Of a stretch of DNA of 64,000 bases, positions 1-9,879 are shown piece after piece. Source of the stretch: Candidatus Thiodictyon syntrophicum (GTDB taxonomy: Bacteria; Pseudomonadota; Gammaproteobacteria; Chromatiales; Chromatiaceae); assembly GCF_002813775.1 (NCBI RefSeq), contig NZ_CP020371.1, positions 124,001-188,000 of the forward strand, in the 5' to 3' direction. How positions within the stretch are numbered: the stretch's first letter is position 1; every line of letters starts with the position of its first letter. The position numbers and the translations under genes were made by a program. The notes below the pieces were generated by a model. It saw only the letters and a list, made by a program, of their open reading frames with translations, was not told where the DNA came from and did not search any database.

Positions 1-2062
1 GGACTGGCAGGCTGATGGTCGGGGGCGTCGCACTCGGCGCGACCAGCAAGGCCAGGGTCGCGTCGCGGCTATTACCGGCACCGTCGTAGGCCGTGACCAG
101 GAGTTGATAGTCGTGGCCCGCGGTCAGGCCGGCGGAGTCGATCGCGAACAGGAACGGCGGGGCGTCCCCGGCGAACACCGAGCGCTGATCGATCAACCGA
201 TACAGCGCACCGGCCACGCCCAGGTCCTTGATGCGCGCCTCGACCCGCGCGACCCGGCTACCCTGGTCGGTGGCATAGGCATTGAGCTGCACCACCTGGC
301 CGGGGATCACCCGGTTCGGGTCCACCGGCGGGGCGACCGACAGGGTCAGTTCCGGCGGCGTCAGGTCATTGTCGCCGCTGCCGGTGGTGGTGAAGCGGCT
401 GCTCCATTCCTGGGTCATCGCGAACCCGTCCTGGTCGGTCACGGCGGTGGTAATGACCACCGTGTATTCGGCATTCGGCGCCAAGGTGCCGATCACCGGG
501 CCCCAGACCACGACGGTCTTGCCGTTGAGGGTATCCAAGCGCAGCAGGCCGAGGAGCCGCCCACCACTGCTGTCGAAGACGTTGAATGACCCGGCCTCGC
601 CGGTGCTGAGCGAGGCGGCGTTCATCGCCTCGCTGAAGAACGCCACCACCGGCGACTCGACGCCGACCCCGGTCATGTTCGGTGCCGGCAATACGCTCAC
701 CGCCGGGGTGCCGTCCGTCGGCACGCGGTCGGACGGGAACTCGCCGACCAGACAGCCGAGGCTGCCCACCACCACTCGCAGGCTCAGGTTTTGATCCGCC
801 AGGGCCATGCAGGTGGTGATCTCACCGGACTTGAGCGGCAATACCCGGAACACCTCGGTGGCGGTCTCGCCGGGCAGCAGATGGCCAAGATTACGCAGAT
901 CGGCACCTTCGATTTCGGTGCAGGCGGGCGTGCCGCCGGTGTCGATGATGCAGCGCAACAGATGGGCGTCGAAGCCCATGTCCAAGTCCAGACTCGCGTA
1001 GAGGGCCGGGATATCGTCAGTGTTGGTGATCTTGACTTCCAGATCGTAGGGCACGCCGGCGGTGACCCGATCCGGATGCACGACCTGGACATCGAGGGTG
1101 GGCGGCCCGCGGACCTCGACGCTGGTCTCGGCGCTGCCGCTGAACGGGATCGGCGCATCCTCGGGGATACCGGGCCCGGTGAGCGCGCCGCCGAACTCGA
1201 CCCGCACCGGGCGCACGCCGATCTCATCGCCGCGCACCACGAACTCGCGCTCGGACTGTCCCGGCTCCGCGACGTTACCCGGAAGGATGGCGCCGAATAC
1301 GGCGACCCCATCGGCCGGTAACATGCTGGTGAGTCCGGCAGTCGGAAAGGCGATCCTGGCACTCACGTCGCTCAGCGTGAAGATGCCCGAGGTGTTCATC
1401 AGCAGCAGGCGGACCGAGAAGAACTCCTTCAGTGACTTGATCCGCCCCTCGATGACGATGATGCCGGGCAGCGAGATGTCGGGTTGTCCCGGCACCGTGA
1501 CCGACTGCTGAAAGACGATAATCTGGGTGTCCTGGATGTTGGGCCTGCCGCCGCCGTCGCCGCGCCCGCCTGGGATGGCGTAGGTCTCGACGCCGATCTC
1601 TTCGGGGACGGCAATCCGACTCGCGATCGGGACCGACACCGGCACTGGCCGGTTGCCGATGGTGAGCACGATATCGAACACCGAGACGTTGTAGTTGGCG
1701 GGGTCGTCCAGCGCGATCACGCCGTCGGCGACCAGGGCCTCGATCTGCCGCGGCGCGAGCCGCTCGGAGGTGATGCGCGACACTACCACCGACTCCAGGG
1801 AGACCTGGGTGATGGCGACCGACTGCTCGGCGCGGTTGCCGTTGGCGTCCACTGCACTGACGCGGACGTTGTTGACCGCGTTGCGGGTCAGCGGCAGGTT
1901 CAGGTCGAAGCCACCGCCGGCGTCGGGCAGGGTCTGGGTCGCGCGCCCGCCGGGGCCCACGACCTCGACCTGCACCGCGGCGAGGGCCGGGGCCAGTGGC
2001 AACAGCCACAGCAGCAGCCAGCACAGCAGTGCGCGGCGGGGGGCGCTCCAGGACCAAGACAT
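1..2062 (-). CDS. Secreted Ig-like-domain protein, cut by the window edge
   Basis: An open frame runs from an ATG at 2062 off the left edge, giving about 687 visible residues. A GGAG motif lies about 11 bases before this ATG; two in-frame ATGs at 2089 and 2083 are alternatives. The N-terminus is a clear signal peptide: arginines, then a Leu/Trp-rich core, then a cleavage site after APALA. The first part looks like repeated beta-sandwich modules. Residues about 445-555 resemble the SbsA-type bacterial Ig-like fold (AFFSEAMN near its start, SSRFTTTG at its end), found in cell-surface and secreted proteins. It begins 36 bases after the subtilase stop and is probably the last visible member of a four-gene secreted-protein operon. 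No catalytic motif is visible; an adhesive or structural role is inferred. The C-terminus is unseen. Confidence 0.8.
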   Translation of the reverse strand, partial: MSWSWSAPRRALLCWLLLWLLPLAPALAAVQVEVVGPGGRATQTLPDAGGGFDLNLPLTRNAVNNVRVSAVDANGNRAEQSVAITQVSLESVVVSRITSERLAPRQIEALVADGVIALDDPANYNVSVFDIVLTIGNRPVPVSVPIASRIAVPEEIGVETYAIPGGRGDGGGRPNIQDTQIIVFQQSVTVPGQPDISLPGIIVIEGRIKSLKEFFSVRLLLMNTSGIFTLSDVSARIAFPTAGLTSMLPADGVAVFGAILPGNVAEPGQSEREFVVRGDEIGVRPVRVEFGGALTGPGIPEDAPIPFSGSAETSVEVRGPPTLDVQVVHPDRVTAGVPYDLEVKITNTDDIPALYASLDLDMGFDAHLLRCIIDTGGTPACTEIEGADLRNLGHLLPGETATEVFRVLPLKSGEITTCMALADQNLSLRVVVGSLGCLVGEFPSDRVPTDGTPAVSVLPAPNMTGVGVESPVVAFFSEAMNAASLSTGEAGSFNVFDSSGGRLLGLLRLDTLNGKTVVVWGPVIGTLAPNAEYTVVITTAVTDQDGFAMTQEWSSRFTTTGSGDNDLTPPELTLSVAPPVDPNRVIPGQVVQLNAYATDQGSRVARVEARIKDLGVAGALYRLIDQRSVFAGDAPPFLFAIDSAGLTAGHDYQLLVTAYDGAGNSRDATLALLVAPSATPPTISLPV

Positions 2063-2098
2063 CACAGGCACTCCGGCGTTCATTGGCATCCCCCGCGA

Positions 2099-5000
2099 CT
2101 ACTCGGTAAAGACCAGTTCGACGAAGGTCGGGCCGACCGGATTCAACTCCACCGGCCAGGCCTTGGTTTGACCCCGATTGCTCACCATCACGACCACGGT
2201 GGGGGCACCGCCGCCCATGGCTGGGGCGAGCAGATCCGGCACATGGAACTCGCCGTTGTCGTTGGTACGGAAGGCGTTCTCGGGCGACGCGTCCCCCGGC
2301 AGGGTGCCGGCCGGGGTCTCCACATGGACCAAGGCACCGGTGAGCAGGGCGCCGGCGGTGTCCCTGACCGTGCCGGTCAGGCCGAAGTAATAGCGCCCGA
2401 CCTTGCCCTCCGCCTGGGCTACCAGCAACGAGCGCCCGCGACTGTCCACCTCCACGTCGCCAGGCTGATCCAGGCCGCTCAGGATCACGCGCCCGACCCC
2501 GCCGGGCGGGATGAAGGTCAGGGTGCCGGCGTCGCTGTCGGTGACGTACAGGTTGCCGACGCTATCCAACGCGAGCCCAGCCGGTGCGCGAATCACCGCG
2601 GTGCGCACGGTCACCGCGCCGGTCAGCGCGGGCTGGTCCGCCGGCAGGATCGACTCGCCGTCGGCATCGGTGACGACCGCCTGGAAACTGTACCGACCCG
2701 GGGTGCTGCCGGTACTGAGATTGAAACTGCTCGCCGCGCTCACCGACGCCGCACTGATGGTCCCGAGGTTCGGCGGCACCGTGAAGGCGACCTGGTAGAA
2801 CTCCGGGTCCATCGCCACCGATGCGCCCTCGATCTGAAAGCGCAGATCAAAGTTCAGATTGGTCTGGTAACGGCCGACGATCTGCTCCGGGAACACCCGC
2901 ACATCGGCCTGCGCGAGCCGCAGTTCCCGATCCGAACCCGCCTCGACGGTGAGCGTGGTCGTGGCCTCCGGCGGCAACACGAAGAAGCGCCGCACCGCGC
3001 CCTGGTAGCCGGCGGCCAGGATGCGCACCGGCTTGCCGGACGGGACGGTCAGCACCCGGCGCAGATCGCCGGCGGCACCGGCGACGTGTTCGGGCAGGAT
3101 GTCCGTCTGCCAGGTCCTGGTCACGCCGCCCCCCAGCGTGACCTTTGCGGTCACGTGGATGCGGTCGATCCCGCCCCCGGCGAACAGCGTACCGGGATCG
3201 AGCTTGAGGTCGCCGGAATCGATGAGGTCAGTCAGCTCCGCGAGCAATGCCGCGGCGTTCATGCCGCTGTCGTCGATCTGCGCGTCGTTCCAGAGGTCCG
3301 GGTCGGCCATGACGGCCAGGTCGTCGGCGGTCGCGACGCCGTCGCCGTTGAAGTCGACGCGCGGGTAGACATTCTCCAACGCCGGGGCCTGGATCAGGCG
3401 GTCGCCGTTCAGGTCCCGCTTGAGGCTGTCCAGCGGGCCGTCCAGGAAGGCCCCGCGGGCCTGGACCTGCAGCAGCGCATCGCGGAAGCGGCGGAAGTCC
3501 GCCAGGTCGATGCGCCAGGTCGGCGCCGCGGGGGGCGCGATGCCGCTGCCGTGGGCGTCCGCGGTGACGAGCCGGTCATTGCCGTCCAGGCTGCCGTCGT
3601 CGATGTTGACCAGGGCCTTCTGCACCCACTTGCGCTTGCCGGGGTCCGCGGTGCGGATGCTGTCGATGTAGACCATGGCAGCAAAGGCATCGATGGCCGG
3701 GGCCGCCCCACCGCCGCCACGGCTGGTTTGGCGCAGACACTCCAGCACCTGGGCGGTGGTGAGTTCCGGGTCGACGGACAGCAGCCACGCGACCAGACCG
3801 CTGACATGGGGTGCGGCCATGGAGGTGCCGCTGTACTCGGCATAGCCGCTGAAGCGGCTCGCGCCGGTGGCCGCCTCATCGGTAAAGGTGCCGTCCGGCT
3901 TCTCCCACAGGGGCACCGAGCTCAGCACATCCACGCCGGGGGCGCTGAAGTAGAACTGCGCACCGACCATGTTATTGGCGATGCCGGAAAATTCGGCCCG
4001 AATGATGTTTGCCCGGTTATCGGTCTTGTCCAGGGCCTCAACGACAATGACGTTGCCCGCGCCGTTGTAGGCCGCCCAGGCCATGGGGCTGTTGTACTGG
4101 GCGCTGATCACATTCCATTGCGCGGCCCGGACCGGAATGTTCGGGTCATCAAACTGAGCCGGATCGGAGTGGAGCTGGCCGGCGATGTCCCAGCGGTCAT
4201 TGCCAGCGGAGACCACAAACATCACGTTGCGGCCGGACTCCGGATGACGGGTTGGGTCCGCCCACCAAGCCACGCGCCGGGCGATCTTGCCCTGGGCCTC
4301 CACAAAGGCGCGGATCACCGGATTGTTGTCCGGCGTCGAGGGCACGCGGGTCAAGCGTATCTCACCACCGGCGGCGGGGTCCGGCTGACCGGAGAACAGG
4401 GCCGGCAGATAGTAGTCACCGGGGTCGGTGTAGTTACCATCCCCGTTGCCATCGTAGGTCCAGTTCTTGCGGCCATTCTTCTTCCAGTTGTAGCCCTGGC
4501 TGCTGTTGATCACCCGCACATCCGGGCGGGCGTGGATGAGGCGGCGCATCTGCCCATAGAGCATGTCCCCAAGGCTGGTGAAGAACGCCCCCCAGGTGCC
4601 CATCCCGATGCCACCGTTGCTCGGCTGACTGGCAATCACCGCGAACGGCGAGGCGCCGTCGATCCCCTTGCCGTCCCCCCAAGTGGCGGCGATGGTGCCG
4701 GCCACATGGCTGCCGTGGCCCTCGGTGACGGTCTGGTCGGTCACACCCTCCCAAATCACCGTGCCGCTCAGGTCCGGGTGGATGCGAAAGGTGCGGGTAT
4801 CCGACAGTCCGACCTCGATGCGGCGGTCGAACTTGCCCACATGCGCCTTCAGGTTCCAGACCTGCGGGAAGTTGGCGTATTCCAGCCCCCAGTTGCCGCG
4901 GGACGGGGCCAGGGTCCAGTCCCAAATGAAGTCCGTTGCGAAGTCGTAGACCTGTTTCTCACGCAGTACCTTCAGCGTGCCGGGCGTGGCCGGTGGCAGC

Positions 5001-5911
5001 GCCGTGGCGCTGATCAGCGCATCGTGGGCCACCGCCTCGACCGCCGGCAGCGCCGCCAGCGTCGCCACGAGGGCCCGGATCGCGCTGTGATCGTTGCTGT
5101 CCGGGATCTCGATATACGCCGTGCCGATGGCCGGGAGGCCGCCCACCACCCGCGCGTTGGCGGCGGCCGACGCGGTGAGCACCGGGCCGAGGCTTGCCCC
5201 CTCGCGCAGCATGACCATCAGCCGGGTGCGGGAGACGGGCTGGAAGATCTCGGGCTCCACGCTGAAGTGGGCCGGGTCCGCCGGGGTCAGCGGCAGGTCC
5301 GGCACGCCCCCCGCGGGGTCGATCAGGCGCACCTCGGCAATCGCCTGCACCGCCGGGTTGGCCACCGCCCGCACCGCGACCCGCACCACCGGCTCCGGCG
5401 GCAGGGTGTCCGGCGCCTGGTAGATTGCCGGGGTCCCCTGGGTGATGGTGCCATGCACCGCGTCGCCGCCGTCGCCGCCGGCCACGCTCCAGACCAGCGC
5501 CGACGGGCCGCCGGCGACCAGGGCAGTGAACGGCGCGGTCCGTTCCAGCGGCAGATTGACCGCCGTCGGGGTCAGCGTCAGGGTCAGCGGGGAGACGAGG
5601 AAGGGCTCCGCGGTGGTCGCTTCACCGTCCGCGGTCAGAACCCGCAGCGGGTCGGTCGTGGCGCCCGCCGGAATGGTCACCCTGACCTCCTCTTCGCTGC
5701 CGCCCTGCACCTCCAGGGCGAGGTCTCCGATCCTGACTGTCAGCGTCTCGGGTGCCAGGTTGGCACCGACCAGACGGACTTCGGTGCCCGCCGGGCCGCC
5801 CGTCGGGCTGAAGTAGTCGATGACCGGCGGCGCGGCGGCCGTCAGCGATGCGCAGAGGGCGAGCAGCACCAGCAGCGCGCCTTGAAGGGGGGTACGGATT
5901 CGCCTGATCAT
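2099..5911 (-). CDS. Secreted S8 subtilisin-like peptidase with IPT, dockerin-like and NHL modules
   Basis: A 1270-residue secreted serine endopeptidase. It has a signal peptide (RIRTPLQGALLVLLALCASL, cut near residue 26) and an IPT/TIG-like domain at about 28-115. The subtilase domain spans about 330-740 and carries the whole triad: Asp in VGLSDTRTF (about 370), His in GHGSHVAGT (about 400) and Ser in SGTSMAAPHVSG (about 695). Two calcium-loop motifs, DLNGDRL and DFNGDGVATADDL (about 835-860), resemble a dockerin or EF-hand pair. An NHL-like repeat (LDSVGNLYVTDSD) lies near 1117, and a carboxypeptidase-regulatory-like beta domain ends the protein. It is six bases downstream of the next large secreted protein, so the two are probably cotranscribed. 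The likely job is proteolysis outside the cell or maturation of the neighbouring large proteins; the substrate is unknown. Confidence 0.93.
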   Translation of the reverse strand: MIRRIRTPLQGALLVLLALCASLTAAAPPVIDYFSPTGGPAGTEVRLVGANLAPETLTVRIGDLALEVQGGSEEEVRVTIPAGATTDPLRVLTADGEATTAEPFLVSPLTLTLTPTAVNLPLERTAPFTALVAGGPSALVWSVAGGDGGDAVHGTITQGTPAIYQAPDTLPPEPVVRVAVRAVANPAVQAIAEVRLIDPAGGVPDLPLTPADPAHFSVEPEIFQPVSRTRLMVMLREGASLGPVLTASAAANARVVGGLPAIGTAYIEIPDSNDHSAIRALVATLAALPAVEAVAHDALISATALPPATPGTLKVLREKQVYDFATDFIWDWTLAPSRGNWGLEYANFPQVWNLKAHVGKFDRRIEVGLSDTRTFRIHPDLSGTVIWEGVTDQTVTEGHGSHVAGTIAATWGDGKGIDGASPFAVIASQPSNGGIGMGTWGAFFTSLGDMLYGQMRRLIHARPDVRVINSSQGYNWKKNGRKNWTYDGNGDGNYTDPGDYYLPALFSGQPDPAAGGEIRLTRVPSTPDNNPVIRAFVEAQGKIARRVAWWADPTRHPESGRNVMFVVSAGNDRWDIAGQLHSDPAQFDDPNIPVRAAQWNVISAQYNSPMAWAAYNGAGNVIVVEALDKTDNRANIIRAEFSGIANNMVGAQFYFSAPGVDVLSSVPLWEKPDGTFTDEAATGASRFSGYAEYSGTSMAAPHVSGLVAWLLSVDPELTTAQVLECLRQTSRGGGGAAPAIDAFAAMVYIDSIRTADPGKRKWVQKALVNIDDGSLDGNDRLVTADAHGSGIAPPAAPTWRIDLADFRRFRDALLQVQARGAFLDGPLDSLKRDLNGDRLIQAPALENVYPRVDFNGDGVATADDLAVMADPDLWNDAQIDDSGMNAAALLAELTDLIDSGDLKLDPGTLFAGGGIDRIHVTAKVTLGGGVTRTWQTDILPEHVAGAAGDLRRVLTVPSGKPVRILAAGYQGAVRRFFVLPPEATTTLTVEAGSDRELRLAQADVRVFPEQIVGRYQTNLNFDLRFQIEGASVAMDPEFYQVAFTVPPNLGTISAASVSAASSFNLSTGSTPGRYSFQAVVTDADGESILPADQPALTGAVTVRTAVIRAPAGLALDSVGNLYVTDSDAGTLTFIPPGGVGRVILSGLDQPGDVEVDSRGRSLLVAQAEGKVGRYYFGLTGTVRDTAGALLTGALVHVETPAGTLPGDASPENAFRTNDNGEFHVPDLLAPAMGGGAPTVVVMVSNRGQTKAWPVELNPVGPTFVELVFTE

Positions 5912-5916
5912 CGCGC

Positions 5917-8900
5917 TTACTCCGGCTCGAACAGGGCGTCGAGGGTCGGCACGCCGTCGGTGAAACGCAGCACGCGCCAGCCGTCCAGCAGGAACAAACG
6001 GCCCTCGCCGTCAAAGGCCATGTCGATGGCCCGCCCGGCGGAGTGCTCGTCGGGCGGGATCGTCGCCCAGATCTGGCCGACCCGCCGGAACGGGTCCCAG
6101 GGCTGGTTGACCGGCACCCGTTTGATCTGCATGGTCGAGTTGTCGACGATGTAGAGATCCTCCGCGACCGGATCGGCGGCGCGCCGGATCACCATCGGCC
6201 CGGACAGGGTCGGCCGCGCGAACATCAGCATCTGGCTGAAGTAGTTGATGCTGCCGGTGAAGCTCCGCGCCCCGTCGGGTTGCGCGAAGCGGAACAGGCG
6301 CCCGCCGAAGGCGTCCTCCGAGGCCGGGTTGGCCGCATAGAGGTTGCCGAGGCTGTCGATGGCGAGCCCCGCCTGGACGATCAGGCGCCCGTCGCGCAGC
6401 GAGGCCTTGAAGCCGGCGTCGACAAAGCGGATGCGGCTCGCCCCGCGGGTGCCGACGCCACTGCCGGGGGCAATCAACTGGTAGAATGCGCCGAGTTCGG
6501 CATCGCTGTAGTAGGCGATGTCCCGATCCGGGTCCGGGTCCACCTCGATGCCGTCCAGGGTCACCGAGAAGTCCAGTGGCCCCACGTAGAGGGACCGCGG
6601 CGCCGAGAAGTCGCTCATCAGGCGACGCGCCCCGAAGGCGAATACGGACTTGGCGCCGGCGAAGCTGGCTGGCCACCAGTCCCCGCCCGGTCCGCCGACG
6701 TCCGGGTCGACGCCTTGGTAGCGAGTCGCCCGCAGGGAATAGAAGCTGGTGCCGTCCGGCGGGTCCGGGTCCACCAGCAGCAGATCGTCGCCGCCGTCGA
6801 AGCGACCGCGGGCCGCCAGTTCCGGCACCTGGTCACCCTGGAACCGATAGAGATCGTAGACGAAGGCCCGACCGGGCCGGGCGGGGTCGTCGCCGGTGCT
6901 GCGCCGGAAGGCGGCCTTGACCAGCGCGGTGCCGTCCTCCTGGGTCTCCAGGTCGAGCCCGGTCAGCAGCGGTGCAGCCGGGACATGGAGCGCGACATTG
7001 GCGTTGATCATCGCCGCATGCATCTCGTCGATGGCCGGGCCGGCCAGGAATATCGGCGCGGCCAGCGTGCCGAGCAGCGAGCCGCTGGACATCAGCATGC
7101 CGCCCAGCATCACCGACACCGCCGCCTCGGCCATGCCGACCTGAATCTGGCCCTGGATCACGCCGTCCTTGGAGGTGAAGAAGTTGCGCCAGAAGCGGGT
7201 GAAGGGCCGATTGGCGGACGGGAACGGCGGTGACGCGGGCAGCACCTGCGCGAGCAGAATCTGCTCGAGCACAGGCGCGTCCGTCGCAATGGTCGGATCG
7301 TAGCGGGTGGTCTGCGCCGCGAGCATGGTCCCGGCCAAGCGGCCGAGCAGACCGTTCTTGCGCAGGTGGACATAGGTGAACAGGCTGTTCAGCAGCAGGT
7401 GCGACTGCAACGCGTTCAGCCGGGTGTAGGGCGACAACACCGGGGCCTGCGGCAGCAGCGTGCGCCCGCTGTTGAAGACCAGCACCGCCAGGGCATTGCC
7501 GGGCGCGGTCGGATCCTGCCAGGCGGCGTCGATCTCCGCCTGCAGGCCGGCGAGCCATTCGCCGAGGTCCGGCGACCCGCTGCCGGTCCAGCGGAAGCCG
7601 GCGGACAGGCCGTATAGCAGCGCCTGCAGGGACAGGCCCTCGCCGCGGCTGAGCGCATCGGTCAGTGCGGTGATCCCGGTGTCGGTGACGGACACCAGGC
7701 CATCGCCGGTGAGTGCGGGGTTCAACTGGTTGCCGTAGGCGTCGTGCACGCCGGCCTCGTCGCCGCCGACCAGCAGCAGGGCCTCGGTGATCAGGCCACG
7801 CAGCCGGGCCGGGTCGAGGACCGTCGCCGGGTCGCCGAGCCCGCGCCCGAGGATGCTGAGGGTGCTAATGGACGGCGCCGAGGTCGGGTCGAACACGGTG
7901 GCCGCGGCGTCCAGGGCACCGACGGCCACCGGCAGGCCGATCCGGGTCTCCACGGTCTGGCTCAGGAACCGCCGGTTCGGGGCGTTGACGATGAGCTGGT
8001 AGGTGCCGGGCGGCATGCCGGTCAGCGTGAACCGCCCGTCGGCGCCCAGGGCGACCTGGAAGTTCGTCCCGGACAGGGCCACGGTACCGGCAGTGACCGG
8101 CGCGCCGCTATCGGGGTCGCGGATCAGGCCGGTGATGGTCGTGCTGCCGGGCTCCACCGTGAAGGCGTTCACCGACACCGCGACCGCGCCACCGGTGACG
8201 ATGCGCGGCGCACGTGGTCCGGGGTTGGCAGCCGGGTCGATCCGGATGCGGGCGACCGCCAGGTTCGACGCCAGCACCGTCAGGGATTCCACGGTGATGC
8301 CGGCGCCGGCCTCCAGCCGGCTCTCGCCGGCGACGAAGGCGGTCGCGTAGCGGCCGTCCGCGGCGCCGGAGAACTGGACGTCCAGGGTCGCGCCCTGGGG
8401 TGCACTGGTCGGCACCAGGCCGGTGATGACGCCGGCCCCCGGCGACGGCAGCGGCGGCAGGCCGCCGGGGGCGTTCACGGTCCCGAGCACCCGCTGGGTG
8501 GCCTGGAACGTGGGCGATCCCACCGGCGCCACCTGCAGGACCAATTCGCGGGCCTGGCCGGTGCCGGGCTGGGTATCGGTGACGGTGATTGTCAGGGTCG
8601 CGGGTCCGGTGGTCACCTTGCCGTCGGTGGCGGTGAGGTCGATCCGGTACTCCCCGGCCTGATCATAGTCCGGGGCGAAGGTCAGCACCCCCGCCGCCGC
8701 GGCGAACACGGCGTTGACCGGCAACGCGTCGGCGGTGATGCGCACCGCATCGCCATCGAGGTCACTGGCGCTGATCGGCACGTTCAATACGCCACCCTCG
8801 GCAACCGTCGCCGTCGCGGGCAGGTCCAGCACCGGCGCCCGGTTGGTGTCGCTGACCTCTACCCGCACCGCGGCAGTGCGGGTGTAGCCCTCCGGGTCGC

Positions 8901-9864
8901 GGGCGGTGAACGTCAGGTAATGGGTGCCCTGCTGGGTGTAGTCCGGGCTGAAGCTCAGGCGGCCGGTCGCGACCGGACCCGGGGTCGCGTCGAAGCGGGC
9001 ATTGGTCAACGGCGGAGCCGCGGTGAGGGTCACGACGCCGCCGTCCGGGTCATCGGCGCTGACCGGAATCTCCAGCGTCCCGCCCTCCGCGATGTTGTGG
9101 TTCGGCACGATGGTCAGGGCCGGCGGACTCGGCGGCGGGGCCTGGGTCACGGTGATCTGCACGGTCGCCGGGGCGCTGTCCTGGCCTTGGTTGTCGGTGA
9201 CGACGAGCGTGAAGGTATGGCTGCCCGGCGCGAGGGGCAGGGTCGGATTCACGACGTCGCCGGGGTCCGGCGCGCCGGTCCAGCGCCAGGCGACGACTGC
9301 GCCATCCGGGTCCGTCGACCCACTGCCGTCCAGGGTCACCGCGACAGTGCTGCTGTCCCAGGGGACGACGGCTGCGATCGCAGCCCCGGCGTCGGCCCGC
9401 GGCGGCTGGTTTGGCGGCGGCGCCGGAATCTCCCGCTCCAACCGCAGCGTCGCCACCAGTTGCCCACGCCCGCCGCTGAATTTGAGCTGGCGCTTGTGCG
9501 TGGCACCAGCGGCGAAGGCCGCGCCCTGGCCGGTCAGCAGGCCGTAGAAGGGCTCGTTGGCGGCGGTGGCACCCATCGGTTCCAGCGCGGTCTTGTTCGC
9601 GCTCGCGACCACCAGCCGGTACTGACCGGGCAACGCGGTGCGCCCGGTGTTGGACACCGAGACATCGAGCAGAAAGGTCTGGGTGCGGCTGTCCAGGATG
9701 GGCCGCGCCTGGGTGATCTTAAACGCCGGGTCGGTGACCGGCAGGAACTCGGCCGCGGCAGGTGTTGCCAGGGTCAGCAGACCGAATACCAGGCCCAGCG
9801 CCGCGAACCACCCGCGGGGACCAGGACGTTGCGTCGAAGGGTAGCGGGCAGCGGTACGGGGCAT
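5917..9864 (-). CDS. Large secreted PKD/cadherin-like multidomain protein
   Basis: A 1315-residue protein with an N-terminal signal peptide (hydrophobic GLVFGLLTLATPAAA, cleavage near 38). Domains in order: a beta domain at about 40-145; a PKD domain at about 158-240 (DGSGSTDPDGAV, then SHTFTLVVTDNQGQ); two cadherin/Ig-like repeats at about 245-440 (IAEGGTLEIPVSADDPDGG); an IPT-like segment near 480; a carboxypeptidase-regulatory-like domain at about 575-635 (GMPPGTYQL); a large helical region of unknown type; and an NHL-like repeat near 1165 (SLGNLYAANP). These modules bind proteins or glycans on cell surfaces and I see no catalytic motif. The module order resembles that of the downstream subtilase, which also has a signal peptide, an IPT-like segment, NHL and carboxypeptidase-regulatory-like modules, suggesting joint function. 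The product is an inferred extracellular matrix or adhesion protein. Confidence 0.85.
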   Translation of the reverse strand: MPRTAARYPSTQRPGPRGWFAALGLVFGLLTLATPAAAEFLPVTDPAFKITQARPILDSRTQTFLLDVSVSNTGRTALPGQYRLVVASANKTALEPMGATAANEPFYGLLTGQGAAFAAGATHKRQLKFSGGRGQLVATLRLEREIPAPPPNQPPRADAGAAIAAVVPWDSSTVAVTLDGSGSTDPDGAVVAWRWTGAPDPGDVVNPTLPLAPGSHTFTLVVTDNQGQDSAPATVQITVTQAPPPSPPALTIVPNHNIAEGGTLEIPVSADDPDGGVVTLTAAPPLTNARFDATPGPVATGRLSFSPDYTQQGTHYLTFTARDPEGYTRTAAVRVEVSDTNRAPVLDLPATATVAEGGVLNVPISASDLDGDAVRITADALPVNAVFAAAAGVLTFAPDYDQAGEYRIDLTATDGKVTTGPATLTITVTDTQPGTGQARELVLQVAPVGSPTFQATQRVLGTVNAPGGLPPLPSPGAGVITGLVPTSAPQGATLDVQFSGAADGRYATAFVAGESRLEAGAGITVESLTVLASNLAVARIRIDPAANPGPRAPRIVTGGAVAVSVNAFTVEPGSTTITGLIRDPDSGAPVTAGTVALSGTNFQVALGADGRFTLTGMPPGTYQLIVNAPNRRFLSQTVETRIGLPVAVGALDAAATVFDPTSAPSISTLSILGRGLGDPATVLDPARLRGLITEALLLVGGDEAGVHDAYGNQLNPALTGDGLVSVTDTGITALTDALSRGEGLSLQALLYGLSAGFRWTGSGSPDLGEWLAGLQAEIDAAWQDPTAPGNALAVLVFNSGRTLLPQAPVLSPYTRLNALQSHLLLNSLFTYVHLRKNGLLGRLAGTMLAAQTTRYDPTIATDAPVLEQILLAQVLPASPPFPSANRPFTRFWRNFFTSKDGVIQGQIQVGMAEAAVSVMLGGMLMSSGSLLGTLAAPIFLAGPAIDEMHAAMINANVALHVPAAPLLTGLDLETQEDGTALVKAAFRRSTGDDPARPGRAFVYDLYRFQGDQVPELAARGRFDGGDDLLLVDPDPPDGTSFYSLRATRYQGVDPDVGGPGGDWWPASFAGAKSVFAFGARRLMSDFSAPRSLYVGPLDFSVTLDGIEVDPDPDRDIAYYSDAELGAFYQLIAPGSGVGTRGASRIRFVDAGFKASLRDGRLIVQAGLAIDSLGNLYAANPASEDAFGGRLFRFAQPDGARSFTGSINYFSQMLMFARPTLSGPMVIRRAADPVAEDLYIVDNSTMQIKRVPVNQPWDPFRRVGQIWATIPPDEHSAGRAIDMAFDGEGRLFLLDGWRVLRFTDGVPTLDALFEPE

Positions 9865-9879
9865 GATGGCGTCCTTGAG

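Noticed and set aside
1484-6154. A 1556-codon open frame on the plus strand
   Set aside because: It is antisense to the subtilase and its neighbours. Its product is an Arg/Gly/His-rich string with no family pattern, which is expected opposite GC-rich genes.
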